DNA of 64,000 nt. Source: a bacterium UBP14_UBA6098. GTDB lineage: Bacteria; UBP14; UBA6098. The number at the start of each line of letters is the position of its first letter. Position 1 is the stretch's first letter. Below the pieces are notes generated by a model. It was given only the letters and a program-made list of their open reading frames with translations. It did no database searches and was not told where the DNA came from. The stretch is taken from NCBI GenBank assembly GCA_002428525.1, contig DIWU01000030.1:1-64000 (forward strand), in the 5' to 3' direction. Shown here piece by piece: positions 18,134-27,600 of this stretch. Position numbers and translations under genes: made by a program.

Positions 18134-18175
18134 GGCGATTTGCCGAGCGGCTCGTCGAGTAATTTCAAGAATCGT

Positions 18176-18204
18176 TTGACAAGGGCAAAATTCGGCATTA
18201 TAAT
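18176..18204 (+). promoter_or_regulatory. Consensus sigma-70 promoter for acyl-CoA synthetase gene
   Basis: TTGACA at 18176-18181 and TATAAT at 18199-18204 with a 17-bp spacer, a full consensus match. The start codon at 18245 follows about 40 bp downstream, with GAGGTG as ribosome binding site. Confidence 0.85.
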
Positions 18205-18244
18205 TCGACTTTAGATATCCAAACCGATTGAAACGAGGTGCAAG

Positions 18245-19918
18245 ATGCCCGATACCGAAGCGCGAATTATCCCCCAACTCTTGGAGTTATCCGCCAAAAG
18301 ATTTCCAAGCAAAGCGGCTTTAATGGTGAACGACGGCGAGGGAGGATGTCTTAAAATAAAATATGAAGAGCTTCAAGAGAAGGTTTTAAAGCTGTCCTCC
18401 TTCATTCAGAGGGCGGGGTATAAGTTCGGGCAACATATCGCGGTGCTGGGCAAGAACTCGCCGGAATGGGCGACAACCTACCTCGCGATTCAAACCGCCG
18501 GGTGCATCACAATTCCGCTCGATCCAGCCCTGAGACCGCAGGAACTTCGATATATAATACGCCATTCGGACGCAGTAGCTGTATTATGCGATGCAAGGTT
18601 TTCCGCGCCGCTTCGGGAGGGCAACAACCTCGGCGATGTCCACTTCTACGACCTCGAGGATATTTGGAAGATTGCGGACGGCAAAAGCGCGCCGCTTCCG
18701 CCGAGATACGAGAAAAACCCCGAAGCGACGGCCTCTATAATCTACACCTCCGGCACGACCGGCTCTCCGAAGGGCGTGATACTCACACACCAGAACATCA
18801 TCAGCGATGTCCGCGCGATGAAGAAGCGCATCGATCTATTCCCCGAGGATACATTCATCTCGGTTCTGCCGCTACATCATTGCTTCGAGGGAACCTGCGG
18901 GTTCCTCACTCCTATAAGCATTGGAAGCGGCGTATGTTATGCCCGCGCGCTCCGTGCGAAGGAGATTCTCGAGGATATTCAGGCCTCCGGCGCAACGATC
19001 ATCTTGGGCGTGCCGCTTCTTTTCGACAAGATTTACTCCGGCATCGTCAAGGGCGTCGAGAAAAAGGGCGCGATTGCAAAGGTGGCCTTCGAGTCGTTTA
19101 TGGGTGTGACGAAACTGCTCGATTCAACTATCTCCTCGCGCTCGGGAGTTAAAACTATGAGGCCCTTTCGGAAGAAGGCCGGCTTTGGCAACCTTCGGCT
19201 GATGATCTCAGGCGGCGCGGCAATAAGCCCCGAGGTCGTCGATTTCTTCAACCACTTCGGAGTGACCTGCCTTCAGGGCTACGGCCTCTCCGAAACCTCT
19301 CCGGTTTTGGCCGTAAACCCTACCACGAGCAGAAAATCCGCCTCGGTCGGCCCTCCGCTGGAGGGGGTTCAGATCAAGATCGACTCGCCGAACTCCGAGG
19401 GGATCGGCGAGATACTCGCCAAGGGCGCGCCTGTTTTCAACGGCTATTATAAAAATCCCGCCGCAACAAAAGAGGCCTTCACGCCGGACGGATGGTTCAA
19501 GACCGGCGATTTGGGCTGGCTGGACAAAGAGGGATACCTTTTCATAAGCGGCAGGGCTAAGGACATCATCGTCACAGCCGCCGGCAAGAATGTTTACCCC
19601 GACGAGATCGAGGAGAAGATTAACTCCTCGACGCTCGTGATGGAGTCGATCGTGATCGGGGCCAAGCGCGGCAACGACGAGGTGCCCTTCGCGATTATCG
19701 TCCCCGATCTGGACGCGGTCGATAAACACTTCTCGGGCAAATGGACGGACGAACAGCTCGAAAAGGCTATCCGCGAGCTTGTCGAAAGAGTCAACGGCGA
19801 AATCGCGCAATATAAGCGTATCAAGGGTTTCAAGCTTCAACAAGAGGAATTCCCGAAGACCTCGACGAAGAAGATCAAGCGTTATCTCTATCACGGAGAG
19901 GGCTTCAAGGTCGAGTGA
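18245..19918 (+). CDS. Long-chain acyl-CoA synthetase (AMP-forming)
   Basis: 557 residues of the AMP-dependent synthetase family; activates fatty acids with ATP and CoA through an acyl-adenylate. The P-loop-like AMP motif is YTSGTTGSPKGVILTH (about 165-180). The adenine-binding block is LQGYGLSETSPVL (about 345), the hinge Asp lies in WFKTGDLGWLDKEGYLFISG, and the C-terminal catalytic Lys region is near FPKTSTKKIKRY. The set matches FadD/AcsM-like enzymes and the length is typical. It is transcribed from a consensus promoter and followed after 47 bp by a membrane protein gene. Confidence 0.9.
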   Translation: MPDTEARIIPQLLELSAKRFPSKAALMVNDGEGGCLKIKYEELQEKVLKLSSFIQRAGYKFGQHIAVLGKNSPEWATTYLAIQTAGCITIPLDPALRPQELRYIIRHSDAVAVLCDARFSAPLREGNNLGDVHFYDLEDIWKIADGKSAPLPPRYEKNPEATASIIYTSGTTGSPKGVILTHQNIISDVRAMKKRIDLFPEDTFISVLPLHHCFEGTCGFLTPISIGSGVCYARALRAKEILEDIQASGATIILGVPLLFDKIYSGIVKGVEKKGAIAKVAFESFMGVTKLLDSTISSRSGVKTMRPFRKKAGFGNLRLMISGGAAISPEVVDFFNHFGVTCLQGYGLSETSPVLAVNPTTSRKSASVGPPLEGVQIKIDSPNSEGIGEILAKGAPVFNGYYKNPAATKEAFTPDGWFKTGDLGWLDKEGYLFISGRAKDIIVTAAGKNVYPDEIEEKINSSTLVMESIVIGAKRGNDEVPFAIIVPDLDAVDKHFSGKWTDEQLEKAIRELVERVNGEIAQYKRIKGFKLQQEEFPKTSTKKIKRYLYHGEGFKVE

Positions 19919-19965
19919 TCCTGTAGGGTCGGCACAGGGCGTATTCTATCGATTTGCATAAAAAT

Positions 19966-21135
19966 ATGGCCGAAGTTTACAGCGACAAAGATTCTCCAAT
20001 TATAAAAAAAGCGGTAGATCGAAGGAATATCCTCATTCTGCTCGCCGTGTTCGCCCTTATGGCCGTTGTTTACGGCCGAATCGACTTCACGGTCGAGCCG
20101 TATTCGAGTTGCGACCTCGTCTATTATCGGCAGATGGCCTCCTGCTCGCCCAACCTCGACCCCGAGGTTCAAAGGCCCTTTGCATATAGGTTCTTAGGGC
20201 CTCTTGTCGCCGGGGCCATGCCCTTCGACGACCCGACCAATTTCTATATCTTGATGATAATCCTATCCGGATGCCTCGTGATCCTGTTTTATTTTATGCT
20301 GAGGTTGGCGGGCCTATCCGGCGATATTTCACTGACTTGCACACTGTTCTTCATTGCTAATAAATACGCCTTCGGCCTGCCGATGTGGGATTATTTTCAA
20401 GTCAACGACCAGTTGTCGATGTGCATGTCCATCGTAATGCTGATTTCGATTTGGAGGCGCCGATGGTCGGCTTACGGGATAGCGCTTGCGATCGGAGTCG
20501 CGGCGCGGGAGGCGGCGATACTAATGATTCCGGTGATGTTCGTTTATCTTTTAGAAAGGCGGCTATTGCGGGAGAATTGGCGGAGTGCGCTTTTAGCGAG
20601 CGCGCCCGGCCTCGCGGGATTCCTCGCGATAAGGGCCTTCATGCCCTTCTCGGGCGGAGACTCTTTATTGGCTTCATTTATGATGTATTCGTATCAACTC
20701 GTATCTGTCAGGGATCTCTCGCGGCTACTCGTTAACTCATTCCTGCCGTTCAGCCTGTTACCGCTTATCTTTTGGAGATCGACGAGGGATTTTTTCCGAG
20801 GAAACCTCTATTTGGCGGTGTTTTTCTTGCTTGTTTTCCTCAGCACGGCGTTCGGATTCGACAAGGAGCGCTTGATGGCGCCGGCAAGTTTAGTCTTCTA
20901 TATACTGATCGGTTCGATTCTCCGCAGGCTCGAGGTTGAAAAAACCACCTTAATTCTTCTCGTCGTCGCTGGATTCGCGGCGAGCTTGCATCACAATATC
21001 GGGCGCTGGCCACTGCCCGGCGCGGTTTGGACCTATATTCTGACCTTCGGCTCGACGCTGGCGGTGGTTTTAATAATACTATTGCGAAAATCCCGGGGTT
21101 CCGGCGACGACTATAGGGTCAAACTACCGGCATAA
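19966..21135 (+). CDS. Polytopic membrane protein, unknown function
   Basis: 389 residues from the first ATG (MAEVYSDKD); a TTG four codons earlier is an alternative and neither has a clear ribosome binding site. After a short cytosolic N-terminus there are about nine to ten hydrophobic segments (ILILLAVFALMAVVYG, FYILMIILSGCLVILFYFML, LYLAVFFLLVFLSTAFG). The periplasmic-side acidic and aromatic loop after TM1 (SSCDLVYYRQMA) resembles the first loop of GT-C-type membrane glycosyltransferases, but no catalytic motif is certain. Its tail overlaps the convergent gene at 21124 by 12 bp. Confidence 0.6.
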   Translation: MAEVYSDKDSPIIKKAVDRRNILILLAVFALMAVVYGRIDFTVEPYSSCDLVYYRQMASCSPNLDPEVQRPFAYRFLGPLVAGAMPFDDPTNFYILMIILSGCLVILFYFMLRLAGLSGDISLTCTLFFIANKYAFGLPMWDYFQVNDQLSMCMSIVMLISIWRRRWSAYGIALAIGVAAREAAILMIPVMFVYLLERRLLRENWRSALLASAPGLAGFLAIRAFMPFSGGDSLLASFMMYSYQLVSVRDLSRLLVNSFLPFSLLPLIFWRSTRDFFRGNLYLAVFFLLVFLSTAFGFDKERLMAPASLVFYILIGSILRRLEVEKTTLILLVVAGFAASLHHNIGRWPLPGAVWTYILTFGSTLAVVLIILLRKSRGSGDDYRVKLPA

Positions 21136-21726
21136 ACGAACAAGCCCGAGCAGGGCCTCGATATCCTCGCGAAGGACTTGGGAGACAAGGTCTTTCTTGC
21201 GGTTGTAGGCTTTTGTCGCGACGGCCGACGGCGGTTTAACCTCGATTGAGTAACCACGCTTTGTGAGGTGAAGTGCGACATTCTTGAAGCCGTAGTCGTA
21301 GGCCAAGGCCTGCACCTTGCCCTCGGGCTTTCCCTTGACCAAAACCTCCGAGTCAAAGGCGGAATCTCCGGTTTCGACATGCCTCGAAAGGCCGACCTTC
21401 TCGAGCAATTTTGCACCGCCCCCGTGTTTTTTCACCGAGACTTGAATATCCGGGCTGGAAAATGGCGTCCTGAGTTCGAGATAGGTCACTTGCGCGTTGC
21501 CCGATTGGACTACTCGGAATGTAATCACGAAAGGGGTTTCCCGCATCTCCCCCAAGATGACCGGCTGTGTTTTCCAATTGCCGAGTTGAAGCGTCGCGCC
21601 GAGGTCTTGGGCTACCGTCGAAAGCATTTGCTCGTTTTTCCTCTTATCGATCTTTGAAAAACGAATCGCGACGAAAACCAAAACGCCAATGAAAAAAACA
21701 ACCGAGATAATAATATATATTTCCAT
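21124..21726 (-). CDS. Membrane-anchored protein of unknown function
   Basis: 200 residues from the ATG MEIYIIISV. One N-terminal membrane segment (IYIIISVVFFIGVLVFVAIRF) is followed by a soluble domain with ATLQLGNWKTQPVILGEM, VTYLELRTPF and a basic C-terminal helix. It resembles DUF3137-type anchored proteins in outline only. It begins about 10 bp after the stop of the barrel/OmpA gene (21737), so it is probably the last gene of the giant-protein operon. An upstream start at 21768 would overlap that gene. Confidence 0.55.
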   Translation of the reverse strand: MEIYIIISVVFFIGVLVFVAIRFSKIDKRKNEQMLSTVAQDLGATLQLGNWKTQPVILGEMRETPFVITFRVVQSGNAQVTYLELRTPFSSPDIQVSVKKHGGGAKLLEKVGLSRHVETGDSAFDSEVLVKGKPEGKVQALAYDYGFKNVALHLTKRGYSIEVKPPSAVATKAYNRKKDLVSQVLREDIEALLGLVRLCR

Positions 21727-21736
21727 ATAACCCCCA

Positions 21737-24592
21737 TCAATCCCGTTTAAGAATATCCTCGTCAACACCGTGCTCGACAGTCACTCGGCGGTTGACCGTT
21801 CGGCCGCGGGGCTTGGCGTCGTCGCCGAGGAGAAGTTCGACGCCGTCGGGGCCTATCGCCATGAGCTTGTAGGGGACTGAAGCGCCGTAACCCGCCGCGT
21901 CGATCGTTGAATTCTTGCCGGCGAGCCATTCGTCGATCTCGCTTGAGCTTTTAAGGCCGAGATGATGGGCGATATATAGCCGTAGGATCGCAAGCTCGCG
22001 GTTCGCCCTTCGCGAGGACAGTTCGAGGTTGTGTCCCTCTGTGCCGATAGCGTCGGTGTGGCCGGACAGATGCACCGAGGGGGACAGACCTGCGCGCGCC
22101 TCGGTGACTATTCCATGAGCAAGGCCGTCGAGGCGGCTTTCGAGGAAATGGCTTGTCGGGACAGTTTCGTCGAAGACGAACTGCACGACGAGAAGGCGGT
22201 GAATCCGGCGCTGGACATCCTTGACACGCATCTGCATACGGCCCTCTTTGCCCTCGGAGACAAACTCGGTCGCCTTCTTGCCGGAGTAGGTCGTCACGCG
22301 GACATTGACCCAACTTTCGGGCTTGATCAAGTGGCCGCCCTCGTCGCGCCAGTCCCACGAAACCTCCGCGGGTGGAAGGCCATTGGTAGTTCCGATATGG
22401 CGGATCATTCTGTCGTCGGTTGTGATGATTTCGACGCGCGAGCTGTCAACCGGCACCTTCTCGAAATCAACGGGGATAATCTTGATCTTAGCCGTCTCCG
22501 GCGTCAGGTTCTCGAAGCCGACGACGCTGGGCTCGGAGGTTGTCGGCGCCCAAAGGACGCCCTCGCCGTTCAGTGTCGCCCGGACTTGCGGGCCGTTCCA
22601 TGCGGGGAAGATACGAACCTTTCCGGGAAGCAGTCTCGGGAACTCGTTGTATATCCTCTTTCGGAGGGCCTCGGCGCGCTCGAGGCCGACCGTCGAGTCC
22701 TCGCCGGCGGCGAAACCTCCCTCGACGATTATCAGTGCGTCTTGATTCCGCTCCAGAACCTCGATTGCTTTGGGATTGACGGCCTCCGATGACGGGACAT
22801 CGACCGCTCCCGGCGCGAGCGTGTATCTCGCCACAAGCGAATCGACATCGGGGAACTCTATCCAAAGCTTCGCGCGGCGGTTTTCCGCGGCGATGAGCGC
22901 TTTATCTCGAAGCACCTTCGCAGGGTCGATTCTGTATCGGGGTTCGACGCAACCGATTTTATTGACTATCCTGATACGCGGCTCGAGGGAAGGCTCACGT
23001 TTGATAAGCGTAGCGAAAACTGCTTGAGCGCGCTGAATCTCGAGCTCGGCGGCCGCTGTGCAGGCCACTCCGTCGGAGGGGTCGAAGAAGCCCTCAATAT
23101 TGAGAACCGCGTCGGGGTTGGCCATCATCCGCTCGCTATAGATCTCGAGGAGCGCTACGCTCTCGGAGTCGAGTTCGCTTGACGCCGGCTCGAAGAAGAT
23201 CACCGGCACGAGAGGCTTTTCCTCGACGACATACTCGAGGCGCGTGACATTGGCCTTACGCTCCGCGATCTCGAAGCGGAAGCCGCCGGCCGGCCCCACT
23301 ACAACGATAATTTCAATCGTGTTGTTCTCCTTGTTCTTCTCGTCGATCTTGCCATTGATGAAAGGCACCTCCCGCGCGTCGTCATCGACTGTCATGCGAA
23401 GGCGATAGGTGCCCGGCTCGGGGGGACGCCACTTCCATTCGAGGGTGATCGCGCTGTCGATAGGGGCCGAGTCGAGGTATTTTGCGGGATAGATAACGCG
23501 CCATTTGCCGGTCGAATCGACAGAGGCCAAAGAGACCGAGAACCCTCCCGCTGGCTCTTTGCCGATATTGCGGATAACACCGATCACATCGTTATCGACG
23601 CCCGCCGTGATTTTCCCCGAGGCCTCGAGCCTTTCGGCGGTAAGATCGATTCGCTTGGGTTGTTTTTCGAGGCCCCAGACGCTTACTCCGAAATGATGGC
23701 TGACCGCGCCGACCTCCGCGAGGTCCTTCTCTATCGGATAGACGAAGGCGTAATCGATATCGACGCCGCCGAACAGCGCGCCCGCTCGAAGCGTCAGGCC
23801 GGCGTCGATTCCGGTGCCGTCATAACCGGCGCGGACGGAGAAGCCTCTCGGAAGGCGCGCCTCGGCTCCGGCGCGAAGGCGCATGAATGTCTTTTCGTTG
23901 ATAGTCTCATTGCGCCATATGAAATCGACGCACGGGCGGAAATACATATGAACCGGATAATAAAGGCCGCATTGGAATTCCATCGGCCGCGCGCCGATAG
24001 CGATTGTGTCCTGAAGGGCGAGGTTCGGCTCGTTGATATCGCGAAGGGCGGCGCCGAGGGAAAGCTCGCGCCAAAGGTTCGCGGTGACTCCGGCGGAAAG
24101 GCCGAAGGCGTTCTTTTGAGTGGCATCGGCGAAAAGCGGGTCGGGCCCGGCCTCGTGGCCGGTGAACTGCGAGGGGCGGTAGCCGGTCTGATACCATGTT
24201 CCGGTCGCGCCGATTGAAACCGCCTTGCCGAGAATAGTGAACTCGGGCGCAACAGTCAGGCCGAGGCGGGCGTAATAGCTGACATCCTGATTGAGCATCG
24301 CGAAGGAAAGCCCCGCGCCGCCGAGGTCGGGGCGGCGAAAGATATAGCTCATCATTCCGCGCTCGATAGCCGCGCCGCCGATTCCCCAAGCGAGTCGGCT
24401 GTATCCCGCGGAGAAGCAGTTCGCTTGGAGCACTCCGGCCGCGGAGGGGTTCATATAGACCGAGGTCGCATCGAGTGGGCGCGCGGTGCCGCTGAGGCCC
24501 ATTCCGGCCTCCTTCACCCCGAACTCGCCCGAGTCGGCGAAAAGGCCGGCCGTCGAAATTAAAAGAAGCGCGATTAAAATCTTGTATCTCAT
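21737..24592 (-). CDS. PorP/SprF-like outer-membrane barrel fused to OmpA-type domains
   Basis: 951 residues from the ATG that follows a GAGGTT ribosome binding site. Signal peptide (YKILIALLLISTAGLFA). Residues about 25-300 look like a PorV/PorP-type beta-barrel (GVKEAGMGLSGTARPLDATS, YMNPSAAGVLQ, RLRAGAEARLPRGFSVRAGY). Residues about 310-420 form a CARDB-like domain. Then come three OmpA-like modules: VIFFEPASSELDSESVALL, a degenerate one near 590-700, and a canonical peptidoglycan-binding one (LSGHTDAIGTEGHNLELSSRRA, AAGYGASVPY, NRRVTVEHG). It follows the giant sorting-domain gene by a few bases, the same gene pairing as SprB/SprF in gliding Bacteroidota. A role as its outer-membrane partner or anchor is inferred. 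Confidence 0.75.
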   Translation of the reverse strand: MRYKILIALLLISTAGLFADSGEFGVKEAGMGLSGTARPLDATSVYMNPSAAGVLQANCFSAGYSRLAWGIGGAAIERGMMSYIFRRPDLGGAGLSFAMLNQDVSYYARLGLTVAPEFTILGKAVSIGATGTWYQTGYRPSQFTGHEAGPDPLFADATQKNAFGLSAGVTANLWRELSLGAALRDINEPNLALQDTIAIGARPMEFQCGLYYPVHMYFRPCVDFIWRNETINEKTFMRLRAGAEARLPRGFSVRAGYDGTGIDAGLTLRAGALFGGVDIDYAFVYPIEKDLAEVGAVSHHFGVSVWGLEKQPKRIDLTAERLEASGKITAGVDNDVIGVIRNIGKEPAGGFSVSLASVDSTGKWRVIYPAKYLDSAPIDSAITLEWKWRPPEPGTYRLRMTVDDDAREVPFINGKIDEKNKENNTIEIIVVVGPAGGFRFEIAERKANVTRLEYVVEEKPLVPVIFFEPASSELDSESVALLEIYSERMMANPDAVLNIEGFFDPSDGVACTAAAELEIQRAQAVFATLIKREPSLEPRIRIVNKIGCVEPRYRIDPAKVLRDKALIAAENRRAKLWIEFPDVDSLVARYTLAPGAVDVPSSEAVNPKAIEVLERNQDALIIVEGGFAAGEDSTVGLERAEALRKRIYNEFPRLLPGKVRIFPAWNGPQVRATLNGEGVLWAPTTSEPSVVGFENLTPETAKIKIIPVDFEKVPVDSSRVEIITTDDRMIRHIGTTNGLPPAEVSWDWRDEGGHLIKPESWVNVRVTTYSGKKATEFVSEGKEGRMQMRVKDVQRRIHRLLVVQFVFDETVPTSHFLESRLDGLAHGIVTEARAGLSPSVHLSGHTDAIGTEGHNLELSSRRANRELAILRLYIAHHLGLKSSSEIDEWLAGKNSTIDAAGYGASVPYKLMAIGPDGVELLLGDDAKPRGRTVNRRVTVEHGVDEDILKRD

Positions 24593-24601
24593 ATTCAACC
24601 T

Positions 24602-27600
24602 CTATCTCGCAAGCGTGACGCTACCGTGTTTGTATATCTTGCCGTCAACACGGATCACCCAGAGGTAGATCCCCGGCGGCTGTGGTCTGTTGAAATCGTC
24701 GTTGCCGTCCCAGCTGTAGAATCGGCCGTCGCCGGTAAGGCTCGCGACGCGAATCCCCTCGAGGCGGTAAATATTTATCTCGACCTCGCCGCCGAGCGGA
24801 AGCTCGATAATGAAGCGATCATAGAAACCGTCGCCGTTCGGGGTGAAGGGGTTCGGGTAGGCCCTGAATTCGCAAAGGACGATGTTCGCCCAAATGGTTT
24901 CGACCGCGACCGGATAGCCGAGCGCGCTGTCGAAGAAGTAGATCGTGTCCGAGAAATTCCCCGGCTCCCCCGCGAAGACGAAGACCGGAAGGTAGATCGA
25001 ATCGCCCGGCTCGACGAGCGAATCCGCCCAAGCGCCGACGCGAAAGACCGAGTCGCCGGCGGAGGTATAGCTATCGACGCGAACCGAGACTGTCTCGGGG
25101 TTGAAATAGGCCAGCACCGCGGCGAACTCCTCGCCGGCGCAAAGCTCGAGGCCGAACTCGTCAGAGGGGTTCCAAGGCGCGTTGTTGTAGGGCGCGGCGA
25201 CAAGGCCGATTGGATAAAGCGGGATTTCGAAGTCGGAGCATCCGCTCGATCGGTCGGCGGGATTTTCGCAATCGAAGTCGCCATCTGTGGCGCAGAGCCT
25301 CACAAACAAGGCCTCTCCCGAGGAGATATCGATCCCTTCGGCAGTCGCCCAAAGGCCGGGCTCGAGATCATAAAGCGCAAGCGATTCCGGCTCGAAGAAC
25401 GAATCGACCGCCCAAAGGATATAGGCAGAATAAACCCCGGAGCTGTCGGAAAGCCACGCGGAGATCGAGAACGGCAGACCGAGGCGGGCATAGGAGGGCG
25501 AAAGCGAAACCACCGCCGGCGGCGCGGTGTCGTCGTCAGCGATCGTGAACGACCAAGCCGTATCGGCGAGGGTATTGGCTCCGCAGGTCGTGGCGAGATC
25601 CGCGAGGCCGATCACCCGAACATCGACTGTGTCGAACTCGCAAAGCCCGAAGGGCGCGCGGTCGATCGAAAGGGTATCGCCTCGCCAAACGAAAACCGCC
25701 GTGTCGCCGTCAACGAGAACCACCGGCGAGCTATAATCCACGCCGGCCGGGGCATCGAGTGCGACGAGGCGAATCTCGGCGAAGGTGTCCAAAACCGCGC
25801 CCGTGGGGGTCGCAGTAACGATGCTCGGCGGCTCGATATCTATTGTAATGCAGAAATCGAGCGGCGCGGAGGTGCTTCCGAGCGGGTCGGCGACTGTTAG
25901 CGAGCCGCAAACGACAGAGCCGTGAGGCCACGGAGTCCCGGGCGCGAAGCGGATTGTGTCGCCCGAGAAGCTGAGGCAAGAATCGGGCGAACTTTCGCCG
26001 TCGATTATCAAAACCACCGACTCGGTGTCGATACCGTCCGGATCGATAGCGGTGAAGACCAGCGGGCCGGCCGCACAGCTCGTGATAGAGCCGTTCTGCG
26101 GGAAGATCATCGAGAGGATCGGCGCGGTGATATTCAGGCCGTAGCGCCAGCAGATCGTCGTGTCGTTCGGGCCGCAAGAGATCGTCAGATCCGAGGCCGA
26201 GGCGCAGACTGTAATGCTCTCCGGCGGATCGGCCGAGAGGTGCTCCCAGAAATAGAATCGGCCGATCGAATCCGCGAAGAAAAGCTCCTCGTCGGAAGGA
26301 TCGAACCAGAGGCCGTTCAACGAGGCGCTGTCGAGAACCGCGCCCGAGCCGAGATCGCGCAGAATAAACTCGAAGGTGTCCAGCGGGATCGGCAGATAGG
26401 AGCCGCCGAAGGGAATCGCTTCTATCCCGGGCGGGGCGAAATCGAGGAAAATAGTGCAACACAGCGGCAAATCCCCCGAAACCGCGCCGAGTATATCCGA
26501 GACCGAAGTCAGACAGAAAACGAGCGAGTCGCCGGTCCAATCGGTCGAGGGCGAAAACTCGAGAATCCCGCCCGTAGGGTCGAAGGACAGCTCGGGAGAG
26601 CCGATTCCGTAGGGCGCGCCGTTCACAGTGAACTCGATCGAGGCCGTGTCGATGCCCTCCTCGTCCGAGAGGAGCATCTCGATGCCCTGATCGCGGCAGG
26701 CCGACCAGCGGCGGCATTCGGGATAAAGCACCTCGCAGTGCGGCGGCGAGTATAAAATGAAGAAACTCCAGCAGGTCTCCGCGACCGCGGGGCCGCATAG
26801 CTCGGCGAAATTCGCGAAACCGGCGCATACCTCGACCGTGTCTCCCGCGACCCACGACAGACCGACCGTCGAGGCTTCGAGCGAGATTATCGAACCGTCG
26901 AAAGACAGCCCCATCCCGCCTATAAGGTGAACTACGCCGTCAACCTCGATCCAAGCGCTGTCCGCGCCGGCCGAGGCGGCCTCGACAGTCGGCGACACAG
27001 TCGCGGAGCTGGTTCCGGGCGAGGGCGTGAGCGCGATTATCCCCGGCGAAGAAATCGAGTAAAATATCGCGGAATAACCGCTCAAAACATTGCCCCATCT
27101 GTCTTCGAGGTGGATTATTCCCACTCGAACCTCGCCGGCGGGAAAGGCCGAGGTCGGCTCGAAGATCAGCGAGTCACCCAAAAGCCTGAGCCGCGGGTCG
27201 GAGAGCGTCACCGTGTCCGCGCCGAAGAAGGCTACGAGGCCGGTGGCGGAGATCCCCGAGGGGTCGGCGAGCAGAATCACCACCCTCTGCGGGTCGCAGG
27301 CCGAACGCACCGAATCGATAGGAACTACTAAATCCGCGGTTGGCGGGGCGGTGTCGATAAAGAACCTGCGACAAGATCCGGCGCAGTTCGGGCAGACCGC
27401 TGAATCGCAGGCCGAGATGCAGAACTCGAGGGTGTCGTAAGCTGTTATCCCCGAGGGAGTTATCAGGATCGTATCGCCGGTTGTTGTGAAGGCGGTCGGC
27501 GGATCGAGCGACCAATTCCAGCCCGAAACAAGGTCGCGCACGCGCGCGCGAACCACCGGCGATAGCGTCGTAAGTGTAGTATCCTCAGAGGGATAGAGCC

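Noticed and set aside
24626..25900. 424-codon plus-strand reading frame, and others such as 25922-26755
   Set aside because: Antisense shadows of the giant protein gene; composition is typical of a mirrored frame and no motif or ribosome binding site supports them.
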